A DNA stretch of 51,300 bases from an uncultured Clostridia bacterium (GTDB taxonomy: Bacteria > Bacillota > Clostridia > TANB77 > CAG-508). The stretch lies in assembly GCA_944387445.1 (NCBI GenBank), contig CALXEX010000012.1, forward strand, positions 1 to 51,300, given 5' to 3'. How positions within the stretch are numbered: position 1 is the first letter of the stretch; each line of letters opens with the position of its first letter. Shown in pieces: positions 27,306-36,630 of the stretch. Below the pieces are notes generated by a model. It was given only the letters and a program-made list of their open reading frames with translations, was not told the origin of the DNA and made no database searches. Both the position numbers and the translations under genes were made by a program.

Positions 27306-30300
27306 ATGTCAAACAAGTTAAAAACATTAAGTGTTATATTAATAGGAGTTATAGCATTAGTGTTAGTAAGTTATTGTCAAAAATCAATGGCGTTAGGAGT
27401 GGGATGGACAGTATATTTGACAGCAAATTCAAATAAAGAAATGAATTTAAATAATCTTGCTAGCCATGAGTCAAGTTACTTCTGTATTCAAGAAGGACAA
27501 CCATTAAATGAAAATACATTATTTACAGTAAAAAACGAAATTAATATTACTGGAGATAATGAGATAGATTATGTTATGTGTTATATTGCAACTCAAGCCA
27601 ATGCGGATAGTACCCCTCAAAATTCAGCTAATCCAAATTATTCTCTAAAACAAAAGTCAGTATATGCATATTATTCTATATGGCAAGAAAAGCATGGATT
27701 ACATTATGCATATGGTTCTCCGGTTGAATGTCAAGATGATAGTTGGATAAATACTGCTAGAGAAAAGTTTGCAAAATGGGAAAAAGCCAAAAATGCAAGT
27801 ATTACAAATAATAAAACAGTCAGTAGCTTAAAAAAGGAAATATATAATTATAATGGACAATCATATATAAAAGTGGGGCCTTTTAACTTTACATATACAG
27901 GACAAGATCCAAATGTGACTATAAATGTTACTGACCAAAATAAAAATAGCCTTTCTGTATTATATGGTGTATATAGTGGATCAACACTTGACGTAACATC
28001 AACATTTTCAGCAAAAGAATATTCTGGAAAAGATTTCTATGTGTTAGTAAGTCCAAATTCAGGAGCGACAGCTCTTAACTTAGAAGTAACATTAACAGAT
28101 AACAGAGAAGATTACAGTGGTACTGTATCTATATTACAAGCTGATGGAAGTACCAATGGACATTCATGGCAAAATGTTATTCACATAGTAGGTAGTGTGA
28201 CTCCAAAACAAACTCAAGACCACACTTCAATAGATAATATACCATTAACAGGAGATTTGACAATTATAAAAACAGATAAGGATTCAGGTGCAAAATTAGA
28301 TAATGTAGGATTTATATTATATAATACACAATTAGGTCAGTATGTTGCTTCAACAAGTGAAAACGCAGTGGCAACTTATACTACTGATAGAAATGCAGCA
28401 AAAGAATTTATTTCTGGAGCAGATGGAAATGCTGGCGAAATTTTAATAAAGAATTTATTAGTTGGAACATATGAAATTTATGAAACAGAAAATCCAAACT
28501 ATGGATATACAGTTGATGTTGATCAATCATTGTCAACAGTTCAAGTTGGATCAGGTGAAGATTCAATAGAGCTTCCTAATGAAAAACAAACAGGTAACCT
28601 AAGAATTGAGAAAAAAGATGCAGACAATTCTGATATAAAATTACAAGGTGTAAGTTTTAGAATCAGAAAAAATATATCTGTTGAGGACGAAGAAGCGCTT
28701 GCAGACTTTGTCGAAGGAAGAGGAGACGTCAATGGAAATGGATATCTAGAAGAGGATGATTTGCAAGTTATCTTAAGATATGTTTCAGAAAAAATAGATC
28801 TTACAGAAGAACAATTAGAACAAGCAGATGTGAATGGTGATGGAGAAGTAGATGTTGCAGATATGCGTTTACTATTAAGAAAAATACAAAGTACGGGATA
28901 TGTGGTTGGTATGGAATTAAATACAGCAGGAGAATTAACACCAATTACCACAGCAACAGGAAGTGTACATTTTGATAGTATGACAACAACCAATAATCCT
29001 CAAGAGGCAACTATATTTGTTACAGACGAAAATGGATTGATACAAATATATAATATGTTAACAGGCAGTTATATTATAGAAGAAATATCTGTAGGAGATA
29101 ATTTTGGTTATGATGTAGATCCAAACTTTATTAGTTGGGAAATTACAAATAGTGATGGAACAGTTGATACTGTAGATTTATCAACATCTGCAATAGTAGA
29201 AGTAACAAGACAATCATCTACAGAAACAAGTACTACGGAATCACAAAATGCAAATATAGTCGTTGACAAAAACAGAAGAAAATTCATCAAAATTAATGGA
29301 TATGCATGGGAAGAAAAGACAGATGGTAAAAACAGTACAAAAGACTCTATCTATAATGATGGATCAACTGATAGAAGATTGGAACATGTAACTGTTAGAT
29401 TAAAAGATGCTGATGGAAATATCATTAGAGATGGAAACAAAATAGCAGAAACAACGACAAATGCAAATGGTGAATATGTATTTGGTAATTATGACGAAAA
29501 TCCAAATGCAATGAAAATAGAAATAGATGATTTAGTAGGTGCATATATTGAATTTGAATATAATGGTATGAGTTATCAAACAATTGATATAAATACAAAA
29601 TTTGATGACTATACAGAAACGACTTCAAATGGAAATACAGTTATGAAATATACAAGTAATACAAATAAAGCAACAGACTCTGCAAAGAGAGATGAATTTA
29701 ATAATGAATATGCAACCATAAGCCAAGGAATATCTTCAGATACTAATGGAAATAAGATACATGATATAAAATATAATTATGATTCAACAAATCATAAAAG
29801 TACAGTTATCTATGGAGATAATGTCCTATACGGATATGAAGGACAGGCATACCCAATTGCTGGAGTATATCCACAATACACCATTCAAGCAGTAACAGCA
29901 AAAAGTGAAACAAATGCACTTTGTACAGGACTAACACCAGAAAAAATCAGACAAGATGCCGTAGTAGAAATTGGTGGATTAAACTTAGGTGTAGAAGAAA
30001 GATCAATGCCAGACTTAGCAATTGTACAAGATATGGAACATGTACAAATTAGTCTAAATGAGTATACACATACATATCAATATGCAAGAAGATTTGATGA
30101 TCCAAGTGAATATGCAGGTGGAGACCCATTTGATACTACCGTTAAATTTGCAAACAAATATATAGAAAACTCATATTCAAGAGAAGTTTACTCATCAGAT
30201 GTTTCATATAATAGCCAAAATGCAGATAGTATGCAAGTATATATTACATACATAGTAGCATTAAGAAATGAGTCAGCTGATGTGGTTAGTAACATTAAAA

Positions 30301-32264
30301 CATTATCAAATTACTATGATGAAAGATATGATGCCATATATGTAAGAGACGATTCATTCGTAAGAAATGATGATGGAATGATGATAGAATATGGAGAAGA
30401 CATAAGCTCTGAACCAGATGAAAGCTATCATGAAAATGGTATGAAGAAAGAAAATATATTTGCAAATTATGTAATAGAACCATCACAAACAAGATATCTA
30501 ACAATTACATATGAATTAAGTAATGAAGCTATCAATTCACTGTTAAATCTTAATGACATTACTTTAGATTCTGTAACAGAAATCACATCATATTCTACTT
30601 ATACGGATGGAACTAGACCTTATGCAGGAATTGATATAGATTCTGCACCAGACACAGTAAATATAGAGGTACAAGATAATAAAGTCAGCATACAAAATAC
30701 CATGGAAGATGATACAGATAAAGCACCAACATTAGAGATTATACCAACTGAAGGAAGAATCTTAAAAGGAACTGTTTGGGAAGATAATGCTATTCAAAGT
30801 TTATTGGAACAATCAGGATATGACAAAGAAAGAAAAGGTAATGGTATTTATGATAATGATGAAAATGTTGTTAATAAAGTAACCGTAGATTTAATGACAG
30901 GTACAGACGCAAATAATTTACAACCAGCATACTTATATAAGGAAGATGGAACACGTGTCATTGCAACTACAAAAACAAATGAACAAGGAAATTATACATT
31001 GTCTGGAGTTATACCAAATGCAGATTATCTTTTAAGATTTACTTATAATAATAATAGTGTTATTTATGACCCAGCGGGTAACATAATAGAAAATGTAGAT
31101 GTTGATAATTATAAATCTACTATTTACAGAGGCGGTATAAAAGAAGAAGACCAAGGATTAGATTGGTATAAAGAAGAAACAAGTAAGTTCGAAGATGCAA
31201 AAAGATGGTCAGATGCAAAAGATACTGTTGGAGAGATGGAAGATGGAACAGTAATACCTGATATTGTACAAACTAGAACGACACAAGATACAGAAATCAA
31301 TTATGGAACTGTTACAGAAGATAAACAATTATCATCAATTAGTGCTGACACAGCAAATTTTGAAATCGAATTAGAATATGACATTAATGACATCAATTTT
31401 GATCACATTAGTGCATATAATAATCAATTAGTATGGGTATTTGACAATATGGACTTTGGTATTATAGAAAGACCAAAACAAAGTCTAGAAGTAGATAAGC
31501 AGGTAGCTAATTTGAAAATTACATTAGCTAATGGAACAACGCTTATCAATGGAGACCCAAGAACTCAAAACTTATCAGGTGTCAGAGTATTAGATAATCA
31601 TGATGTATATATCGAAATTGATAATGAAATTATACAAGGTTCAACTTTGACGGTAACATATGAAATATCTGTAGATAATACAAATTGTGAAATAGACTAT
31701 AATGATGAAGATTACTATATTTATGGAATCCGACCAGCAGATTATCAAAATGTATATAAAATTGCGAGAGTTGTGGACATGTATGATTACTTGCCAAGTG
31801 AATTGTTATTCCAAGAAAGTACAAATACTAACTGGGAGAAAATTGCAATACAAGATACGGATAAAGGAACAATCCTTTCAGATGAGGTATATGAGGCAGT
31901 AAAAGGACTTCAAAATATTGTTCACTTGAAAACAGCAGTATTTAAAGATATGCTACCAGGTACAAAAGCGGTAGATACGACATTGGTTGTATCAAGACAG
32001 TTATCAACATCATCAGATGATTTAACATATGAAAACGATGTAGAGGTTATTAAATTAGAGGATAGAGCAACATATAATTCAACACCAGGAAACTATGACC
32101 CAACGACAAATACACCAGATGAATTAGATGATGGAAATGTACCTGTAACGATTACAGCACCAACTGGTGGCAATAGACAATATTTCTTATATGGAGCTCT
32201 TGGAATTAGTTTACTAATCATTGTTGGAGTAGGTATTGTCTTTATCAAGAAGAAAGTATTATAG
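27306..32264 (+). CDS. surface adhesin B' with degenerate thioester domain, CnaB domains and embedded dockerin, cassette 2
   Basis: 1652 residues and paralogous to B. The signal peptide covers about residues 1-30. The thioester-like domain keeps C60 (YFCIQEGQPL), but the position of the Gln reads SVYAYYSIW, so the bond probably cannot form. The first CnaB domain spans about 316-430 (GDLTIIKTDKDSGAKLDNVG). The second starts NLRIEKKDADNSDIKLQGVS and is interrupted by a dockerin module at about 458-527. Its two calcium loops are DVNGNGYLEEDD (474-485) and DVNGDGEVDVAD (508-519). SdrD-B-like parts follow at about 661-760 and 1153-1260. The C-terminus has TAPTGG, a membrane segment (about 1626-1648) and KKK. 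The stop codon TAG ends on the first base of a MITE end. Confidence 0.85.
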   Translation: MSNKLKTLSVILIGVIALVLVSYCQKSMALGVGWTVYLTANSNKEMNLNNLASHESSYFCIQEGQPLNENTLFTVKNEINITGDNEIDYVMCYIATQANADSTPQNSANPNYSLKQKSVYAYYSIWQEKHGLHYAYGSPVECQDDSWINTAREKFAKWEKAKNASITNNKTVSSLKKEIYNYNGQSYIKVGPFNFTYTGQDPNVTINVTDQNKNSLSVLYGVYSGSTLDVTSTFSAKEYSGKDFYVLVSPNSGATALNLEVTLTDNREDYSGTVSILQADGSTNGHSWQNVIHIVGSVTPKQTQDHTSIDNIPLTGDLTIIKTDKDSGAKLDNVGFILYNTQLGQYVASTSENAVATYTTDRNAAKEFISGADGNAGEILIKNLLVGTYEIYETENPNYGYTVDVDQSLSTVQVGSGEDSIELPNEKQTGNLRIEKKDADNSDIKLQGVSFRIRKNISVEDEEALADFVEGRGDVNGNGYLEEDDLQVILRYVSEKIDLTEEQLEQADVNGDGEVDVADMRLLLRKIQSTGYVVGMELNTAGELTPITTATGSVHFDSMTTTNNPQEATIFVTDENGLIQIYNMLTGSYIIEEISVGDNFGYDVDPNFISWEITNSDGTVDTVDLSTSAIVEVTRQSSTETSTTESQNANIVVDKNRRKFIKINGYAWEEKTDGKNSTKDSIYNDGSTDRRLEHVTVRLKDADGNIIRDGNKIAETTTNANGEYVFGNYDENPNAMKIEIDDLVGAYIEFEYNGMSYQTIDINTKFDDYTETTSNGNTVMKYTSNTNKATDSAKRDEFNNEYATISQGISSDTNGNKIHDIKYNYDSTNHKSTVIYGDNVLYGYEGQAYPIAGVYPQYTIQAVTAKSETNALCTGLTPEKIRQDAVVEIGGLNLGVEERSMPDLAIVQDMEHVQISLNEYTHTYQYARRFDDPSEYAGGDPFDTTVKFANKYIENSYSREVYSSDVSYNSQNADSMQVYITYIVALRNESADVVSNIKTLSNYYDERYDAIYVRDDSFVRNDDGMMIEYGEDISSEPDESYHENGMKKENIFANYVIEPSQTRYLTITYELSNEAINSLLNLNDITLDSVTEITSYSTYTDGTRPYAGIDIDSAPDTVNIEVQDNKVSIQNTMEDDTDKAPTLEIIPTEGRILKGTVWEDNAIQSLLEQSGYDKERKGNGIYDNDENVVNKVTVDLMTGTDANNLQPAYLYKEDGTRVIATTKTNEQGNYTLSGVIPNADYLLRFTYNNNSVIYDPAGNIIENVDVDNYKSTIYRGGIKEEDQGLDWYKEETSKFEDAKRWSDAKDTVGEMEDGTVIPDIVQTRTTQDTEINYGTVTEDKQLSSISADTANFEIELEYDINDINFDHISAYNNQLVWVFDNMDFGIIERPKQSLEVDKQVANLKITLANGTTLINGDPRTQNLSGVRVLDNHDVYIEIDNEIIQGSTLTVTYEISVDNTNCEIDYNDEDYYIYGIRPADYQNVYKIARVVDMYDYLPSELLFQESTNTNWEKIAIQDTDKGTILSDEVYEAVKGLQNIVHLKTAVFKDMLPGTKAVDTTLVVSRQLSTSSDDLTYENDVEVIKLEDRATYNSTPGNYDPTTNTPDELDDGNVPVTITAPTGGNRQYFLYGALGISLLIIVGVGIVFIKKKVL
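28680..28890 (+). other. dockerin type I-like module inside protein B'
   Basis: Two EF-hand-type calcium loops of 12 residues (D474-D485 and D508-D519) are each followed by a helix (LQVILRYVSEKI and MRLLLRKIQ). About 22 residues separate them, which is the dockerin layout. The flanks on both sides are CnaB sequence, so the module sits in a loop of that domain. The coding sequence (GAAGCGCTTGCAGACTTTG, GAGGACGAAG, GAGACGTC) looks richer in G+C than the neighbouring AT-rich sequence. Confidence 0.8.
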
Positions 32265-32310
32265 GGACGTGTCAAATTGTTCAGAAATGGAACAAAAGGG
32301 ACAGAACTAT
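32264..32310 (+). mobile_element. MITE-like family A, single left end (copy 2)
   Basis: GGGACGTGTCAAATTG and AAAAGGGACAGAACT reproduce the left ~45 bp of the elements at 3215 and 45385, again starting directly after a TA. No matching right end is found before spoIIE. This is a solo end or a decayed copy. The rest of the 283-bp gap holds the terminator at 32319 and a dyad at 32467. Confidence 0.65.
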
Positions 32311-32318
32311 AAAATAAG

Positions 32319-32355
32319 GAAATCTATATAAACTTTTATATAGATTTCTTTTTTT
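32319..32355 (+). terminator. terminator of surface cassette 2
   Basis: A perfect 14-bp stem (32319-32332 with 32335-32348) is followed by a run of T to 32355. It follows the solo MITE end and ends the B' transcript. Confidence 0.82.
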
Positions 32356-32466
32356 GCTATATTGCTTTTTTTGACATTCTGTAATAAAATAAAAAGCATA
32401 AAACGGAAGAAAAAAGAATATAAAAAAAGATAAAATAAAAAAACAGTATATTCTGTAAAAAAGTTA

Positions 32467-32484
32467 TTAGTAATCACTTACTAA
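32467..32484. promoter_or_regulatory. dyad-symmetric site upstream of spoIIE
   Basis: TTAGTAA (32467-32473), the spacer TCAC and TTACTAA (32478-32484) form a perfect inverted repeat about 65 nt before the spoIIE start region. It could bind a dimeric regulator. No convincing Spo0A box or -35 element was found around it. Confidence 0.3.
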
Positions 32485-32547
32485 AAAAGACAAAAACCAC
32501 AAAAGACAAGTAGTAAAATATAGCATATATTTAGGTAAAGGTGGTAT

Positions 32548-34965
32548 GTGAATATGTTTCAAAATATAAATGAATATACAATACAAGATAGAAAAAAAGA
32601 AGTGGTTAGTAAATGGTCAGAAGTTATCAAGCCCAATAATATCATCATGTATATCTTATCATTTATGTTGTCACTAGTAGGCATAGGAGGTAGTTTTTCC
32701 TTATTTAGTATTAGTATATTAGGGGCTTGTTTCTCATCCTCAATTCCCCTTTTAGGTGTCGTTATTGTATCTTTAATAGGAAACATCATAAAATTTGGTG
32801 TAGGAGGAGGATTAGAGTATTTTCTAACTAGCCTTGTATTTTTTATTAGTTTATTCATCATAAAACCAAAATATAACGAAGAAGAGAGAAATGAAAAGAT
32901 TAAAGTTGGTAAAAACATATTTATAGCTGTTTTTATCATACAAATAATAAAAGCATTATTTTCTACACTTACATTTTATGATATCTTATTAAGCATTACA
33001 TATACAATCATTACGATTGCATTTTATAAAATATTTGCAAATTCTATTTCTGTCATTGAAAATTTTGGAGAAAAAAAGGCATTTTCTATTGAAGAAGTGA
33101 TTGGGACAAGTTTGCTATTAGCTATAGCCGTAAGTGCTTTCTCAGATTTATCCATCTTAGGATTTTCAATACGAAATGTACTTAGCATATTTATTGTGTT
33201 AATTTTAGGATGGAAAAATGGTGTATTAGTAGGAGCAACTTCTGGTGTGACGATTGGTGTAACACTTGGAATTATTACAGGAGGAGAACCAATTATTATA
33301 GCTGCCTACGCGATTTCTGGTATGGTAGCTGGATTTTTAAATCGTTTTGGTAGAATTGGTGTTATTGTTGGATTTTGTATAGGAAATGTCATATTAGCAT
33401 ATGCATCAAATGGATATACAGTAGAATTAATCTATTTCAAAGAAATCTTATTGGCGTCTATTCTTCTATTAGCAGTACCAAAAAATGTTCAAATTGATAT
33501 AGAAGAATTCGTAGGCGGTTCCAAATTTTTACCAATATCTAGAGAAAGAAGCCTAACAAGAGAGAAAGAAACGGTTGAAAAATTAAATACTGTATCAGAA
33601 ACAATCAAAAAAATGGCAAATGCTTATGCAAATGACACGAAAAAGGAATATTCTATCGAAGAAAAAGAAGAAAACAAGCAAATATTTATTACAGAATTAT
33701 TAAACAATTTAGAACCATATAAAGATAACTTATTATATGAAGATATTGCAAATGTAAATGGGAAAATTGTAGATGAAATCTTTAGTTTCTTATTAGAAAA
33801 GCAAGAGATTGAAAGAGAAGATTTATTAAAAATCTTTGCAGACTGCAATAGTTATATTATAGGATTTGATGATAAAGAAGTTAGTGGATATTTAGAAGAA
33901 AATATATTACAAATATTAAGAATCATAAATATCTCTTATAAAGTTAGTAAAAACAATTTTGTTTGGAAAAGAAAATTAGAAGAAAGCAAAAAAAATATGG
34001 AAACACAATTAAGAGGTGTTTCAAAAGTGATATCTGGCATTGCAAAAGATATTCAAAAAGATACTGTGAAAGAAGAAGACTATACAAAACAAGAAATTGA
34101 AGTGATTGAATTATTAAAACAAAAAGAAATAAAAGTAGAAGAAGTTTCTATCCATAAAAAGGATAGATATATCATTCATGTTTTGCTTGAAGAAATGGCA
34201 GATAATCGTGTAATAGAAAATATACTTACTAAAATTTTAAAAGAAAAGATGATTTTGAATGATGAAAACTCTACGGAAACAGACTTAATCTATATTTCAG
34301 ATGATAAATATGTGATTGGTTTTGCAACAGCAGATTCTAGTAAAAATCAAAGCGAAGTTTCAGGAGACAATTTTATCAATACAAGACTAAAAGATGGAAA
34401 ATATGTGATTGCATTAAGTGATGGAATGGGAACTGGAAGAAAAGCAAATGAAAGCAGTATGCAAGCACTAGCAATGTTACAAAACCTATTAAAATCTGGA
34501 TTTGATAAAGATAGTTCTATTAAATTAATTACTTCTAGTTTAATTAGCAAAAATGATGAAATTTTTGCAACACTAGATATTGCGATTATAGATTTATATA
34601 AGGGAACGATTGAATTTATAAAAAGTGGAGCATGTCCAACTTATATAAAGAAAAATAAAAAAGTACAAATTATAAAATCAAATTCACTTCCAGCAGGAAT
34701 GGTTAATCAAGATAATATACAAGTATTTGATACAGACATACAAAGTGAACAAATTATGCTAATGTGTACAGATGGTATTTTAGATTCAAATATAGAATAT
34801 AAAAATAAAGAATTATGGATTAAATATTTATTAGAAGATATTGAAACGAAAAATACGAAAAAAATTGCAGATATTATATTAAATGAAGCGATTGATAACA
34901 ATTTTGGAAAAACAAAAGATGATATGAGTGTTATTGTATGTAAGTTTATGAAAAAAGATGAATAA
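32548..34965 (+). CDS. spoIIE: stage II sporulation protein E (PP2C phosphatase)
   Basis: About 805 residues. The N-terminal third (about 30-310) holds some ten membrane segments. A central cytoplasmic region (about 330-560) leads to the PP2C-type phosphatase, whose metal site reads ALSDGMGTGRKANESS (D625). Later motifs are LDIAIIDLYKGTIEFIKSGA and MLMCTDGILDSN, with KTKDDMSVIVCKF at the end. SpoIIE dephosphorylates SpoIIAA at the asymmetric septum and so releases sigma F in the forespore. Domain order and length are canonical. The frame opens with GTG at 32548, but AAAGGTGG is better spaced for the ATG at 32554, which may be the true start. It shows that the organism is a spore-former or descends from one. 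Confidence 0.95.
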   Translation: MNMFQNINEYTIQDRKKEVVSKWSEVIKPNNIIMYILSFMLSLVGIGGSFSLFSISILGACFSSSIPLLGVVIVSLIGNIIKFGVGGGLEYFLTSLVFFISLFIIKPKYNEEERNEKIKVGKNIFIAVFIIQIIKALFSTLTFYDILLSITYTIITIAFYKIFANSISVIENFGEKKAFSIEEVIGTSLLLAIAVSAFSDLSILGFSIRNVLSIFIVLILGWKNGVLVGATSGVTIGVTLGIITGGEPIIIAAYAISGMVAGFLNRFGRIGVIVGFCIGNVILAYASNGYTVELIYFKEILLASILLLAVPKNVQIDIEEFVGGSKFLPISRERSLTREKETVEKLNTVSETIKKMANAYANDTKKEYSIEEKEENKQIFITELLNNLEPYKDNLLYEDIANVNGKIVDEIFSFLLEKQEIEREDLLKIFADCNSYIIGFDDKEVSGYLEENILQILRIINISYKVSKNNFVWKRKLEESKKNMETQLRGVSKVISGIAKDIQKDTVKEEDYTKQEIEVIELLKQKEIKVEEVSIHKKDRYIIHVLLEEMADNRVIENILTKILKEKMILNDENSTETDLIYISDDKYVIGFATADSSKNQSEVSGDNFINTRLKDGKYVIALSDGMGTGRKANESSMQALAMLQNLLKSGFDKDSSIKLITSSLISKNDEIFATLDIAIIDLYKGTIEFIKSGACPTYIKKNKKVQIIKSNSLPAGMVNQDNIQVFDTDIQSEQIMLMCTDGILDSNIEYKNKELWIKYLLEDIETKNTKKIADIILNEAIDNNFGKTKDDMSVIVCKFMKKDE

Positions 34966-35004
34966 AATGATGTATGATAATTACTAAAGAAGGAGGCAAA
35001 TATT

Positions 35005-36525
35005 TTGAGTAGAGGAAGAAGATATGAGGAACCAAAGTTAAATATGAAAAAAGTTTTTGCAGTCATTTTAGCCATTGTTGTGATTATTATGTCTGTATTT
35101 ATTATAAGAGGAATTTTCAAAAAAGAAAGTAATAGAGGAGAAATTTCTAGTAAAACATATTTTTCAGCATATGAAAACAATAAATGGGGGGTTATTGATG
35201 AAAATGGAGATATAGTCATAGATCCATCTTATGAAGAAATGATTATTATTCCAGACAACAAAACAGATATCTTCCTTTGTACATATGATGTAAATTATGA
35301 TACAGGAGAATATGCAACCAAAGCTTTAAATAGAGAAAACAAAGAGGTCTTTACAGATTATACAAAAGTGGAAGCCATTAGTAATCATGATGAAAACAAT
35401 ACTTTATGGTATGAAGATAACGTATTAAAAGTTCAAAAAGACGGAAAATGGGGAGCTATCAATTTTGAAGGAAATACAGTATTGCCTACTGAATATGACA
35501 GTATAGAAGCTATACCAGGCGTAGAAAATGCTTTACGAATCCAGAAAGATGGAAAATATGGAGTAGCAGATAGAGAAGGAAGAATCATTTTAGATACAAA
35601 TTATACGGAAATCACCAATTTAGGAAAGACAAATAGAGATGGCTATATTGTAAAAGATGATACAGGATTATATGGTATTGTGGATTCTTCTAAAAAAGTA
35701 ATTTTACAAAATCAATACCAAGAGATTGAAAAAATATATGGAAATGATTTATATGTGGTAACACAAGATGGAAAGCAAAAGGTAGTAAACAATAATGGAG
35801 AAGATGTTTTAACACAAGGATTTGAACAAATTGCAGGAATATTAAAAACAAAAGACCAAGGTGTGATTTACATTTCAAACGGAAAATATGGTGTAATGAA
35901 CTTGACAGGAGAAGTAAACATAGAGGCACAATATGATAACTTAGTAGAAGCAAAGGCAAATGTCTTTATTGCTACGAAAGAAGGAAAACAAGGAATTGTT
36001 GATATAGATAATAATGAAAAAGTACCATTCCAGTATCAAAATATTTCATATAATGAAACAGGAGATATTTATATTGCAGAAGATGAAAGTTATAATAGTA
36101 ATATCTTGAACAACAATTTTGATGTACAACAAACAGGAATCTTAATTGAAATCAACACAACTGCGGGTTATTTTGAATTAAGACAAAATGATGAATATAA
36201 ATACTATAATTTCAAATTTGAAGAAAGAGATAAAACACAAATTTTAACAAATAATACATTATATCTAGATAAAAAAGATAACAAATATGGATATGTAGAC
36301 AAAGATGGAAATGTTGTGGTAGAATATATTTATGATGATGCAACAGAACAAAATGAATATGGATTTTCAGCAGTCAAAAAAGATGGAAAATGGGGTGCAA
36401 TTAATAATAAAGGAGAAGTTGTACAAGAACCTACATATAATTTAGACGATTATTTAGTTGTTGACTTTATTGGAAAATGGCATTTAGGAAAAGACTTAAA
36501 TATGAATTATTATAATCAAGAGTAG
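35005..36525 (+). CDS. WG-repeat protein with N-terminal membrane anchor
   Basis: 506 residues. A membrane segment at about 16-35 is followed by nine or ten WG (KWG) repeats of about 45-50 residues. Examples are NKWGVIDENGDIVIDPSYEE, GKWGAINFEGNTVLPTEYD, GKYGVADREGRIILDTNY and GKWGAINNKGEVVQEPTY. Such repeats form beta-propeller-like or solenoid scaffolds; no enzyme domain is present. The N-terminus is inside (basic SRGRRYEEPK), so the repeats should lie outside the membrane. The TTG start is fixed by AAGGAGG 8 nt upstream. It follows spoIIE by 39 nt with no terminator between, so co-transcription and a sporulation role are possible but unproven. Confidence 0.85.
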   Translation: MSRGRRYEEPKLNMKKVFAVILAIVVIIMSVFIIRGIFKKESNRGEISSKTYFSAYENNKWGVIDENGDIVIDPSYEEMIIIPDNKTDIFLCTYDVNYDTGEYATKALNRENKEVFTDYTKVEAISNHDENNTLWYEDNVLKVQKDGKWGAINFEGNTVLPTEYDSIEAIPGVENALRIQKDGKYGVADREGRIILDTNYTEITNLGKTNRDGYIVKDDTGLYGIVDSSKKVILQNQYQEIEKIYGNDLYVVTQDGKQKVVNNNGEDVLTQGFEQIAGILKTKDQGVIYISNGKYGVMNLTGEVNIEAQYDNLVEAKANVFIATKEGKQGIVDIDNNEKVPFQYQNISYNETGDIYIAEDESYNSNILNNNFDVQQTGILIEINTTAGYFELRQNDEYKYYNFKFEERDKTQILTNNTLYLDKKDNKYGYVDKDGNVVVEYIYDDATEQNEYGFSAVKKDGKWGAINNKGEVVQEPTYNLDDYLVVDFIGKWHLGKDLNMNYYNQE

Positions 36526-36630
36526 GAAACAAATGAATTTTAAATTTCATTTTAAAGTTAAATATAAAAATGATATGTGCCGATAAATTATGATAAAAAG
36601 AAATTAATTTTAATAAAAAAGGTGATAAAC

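Noticed and set aside
27369-27386. Lipobox at Cys24 of protein B'
   Set aside because: The sequence VSYC has Tyr before Cys, which does not fit a lipoprotein signal, and the protein has a C-terminal anchor instead.
28541-28993. A 150-residue minus-strand frame opposite the dockerin region
   Set aside because: It is a Ser-rich mirror of the acidic dockerin/CnaB coding sequence with no RBS or recognisable domain.
32485-32512. Spo0A boxes upstream of spoIIE (two AAAGACAA strings)
   Set aside because: On the minus strand they read TTGTCTTT, matching the TGTC core but not the GAA half of the 0A consensus, and A/T-rich sequence makes such partial hits common.
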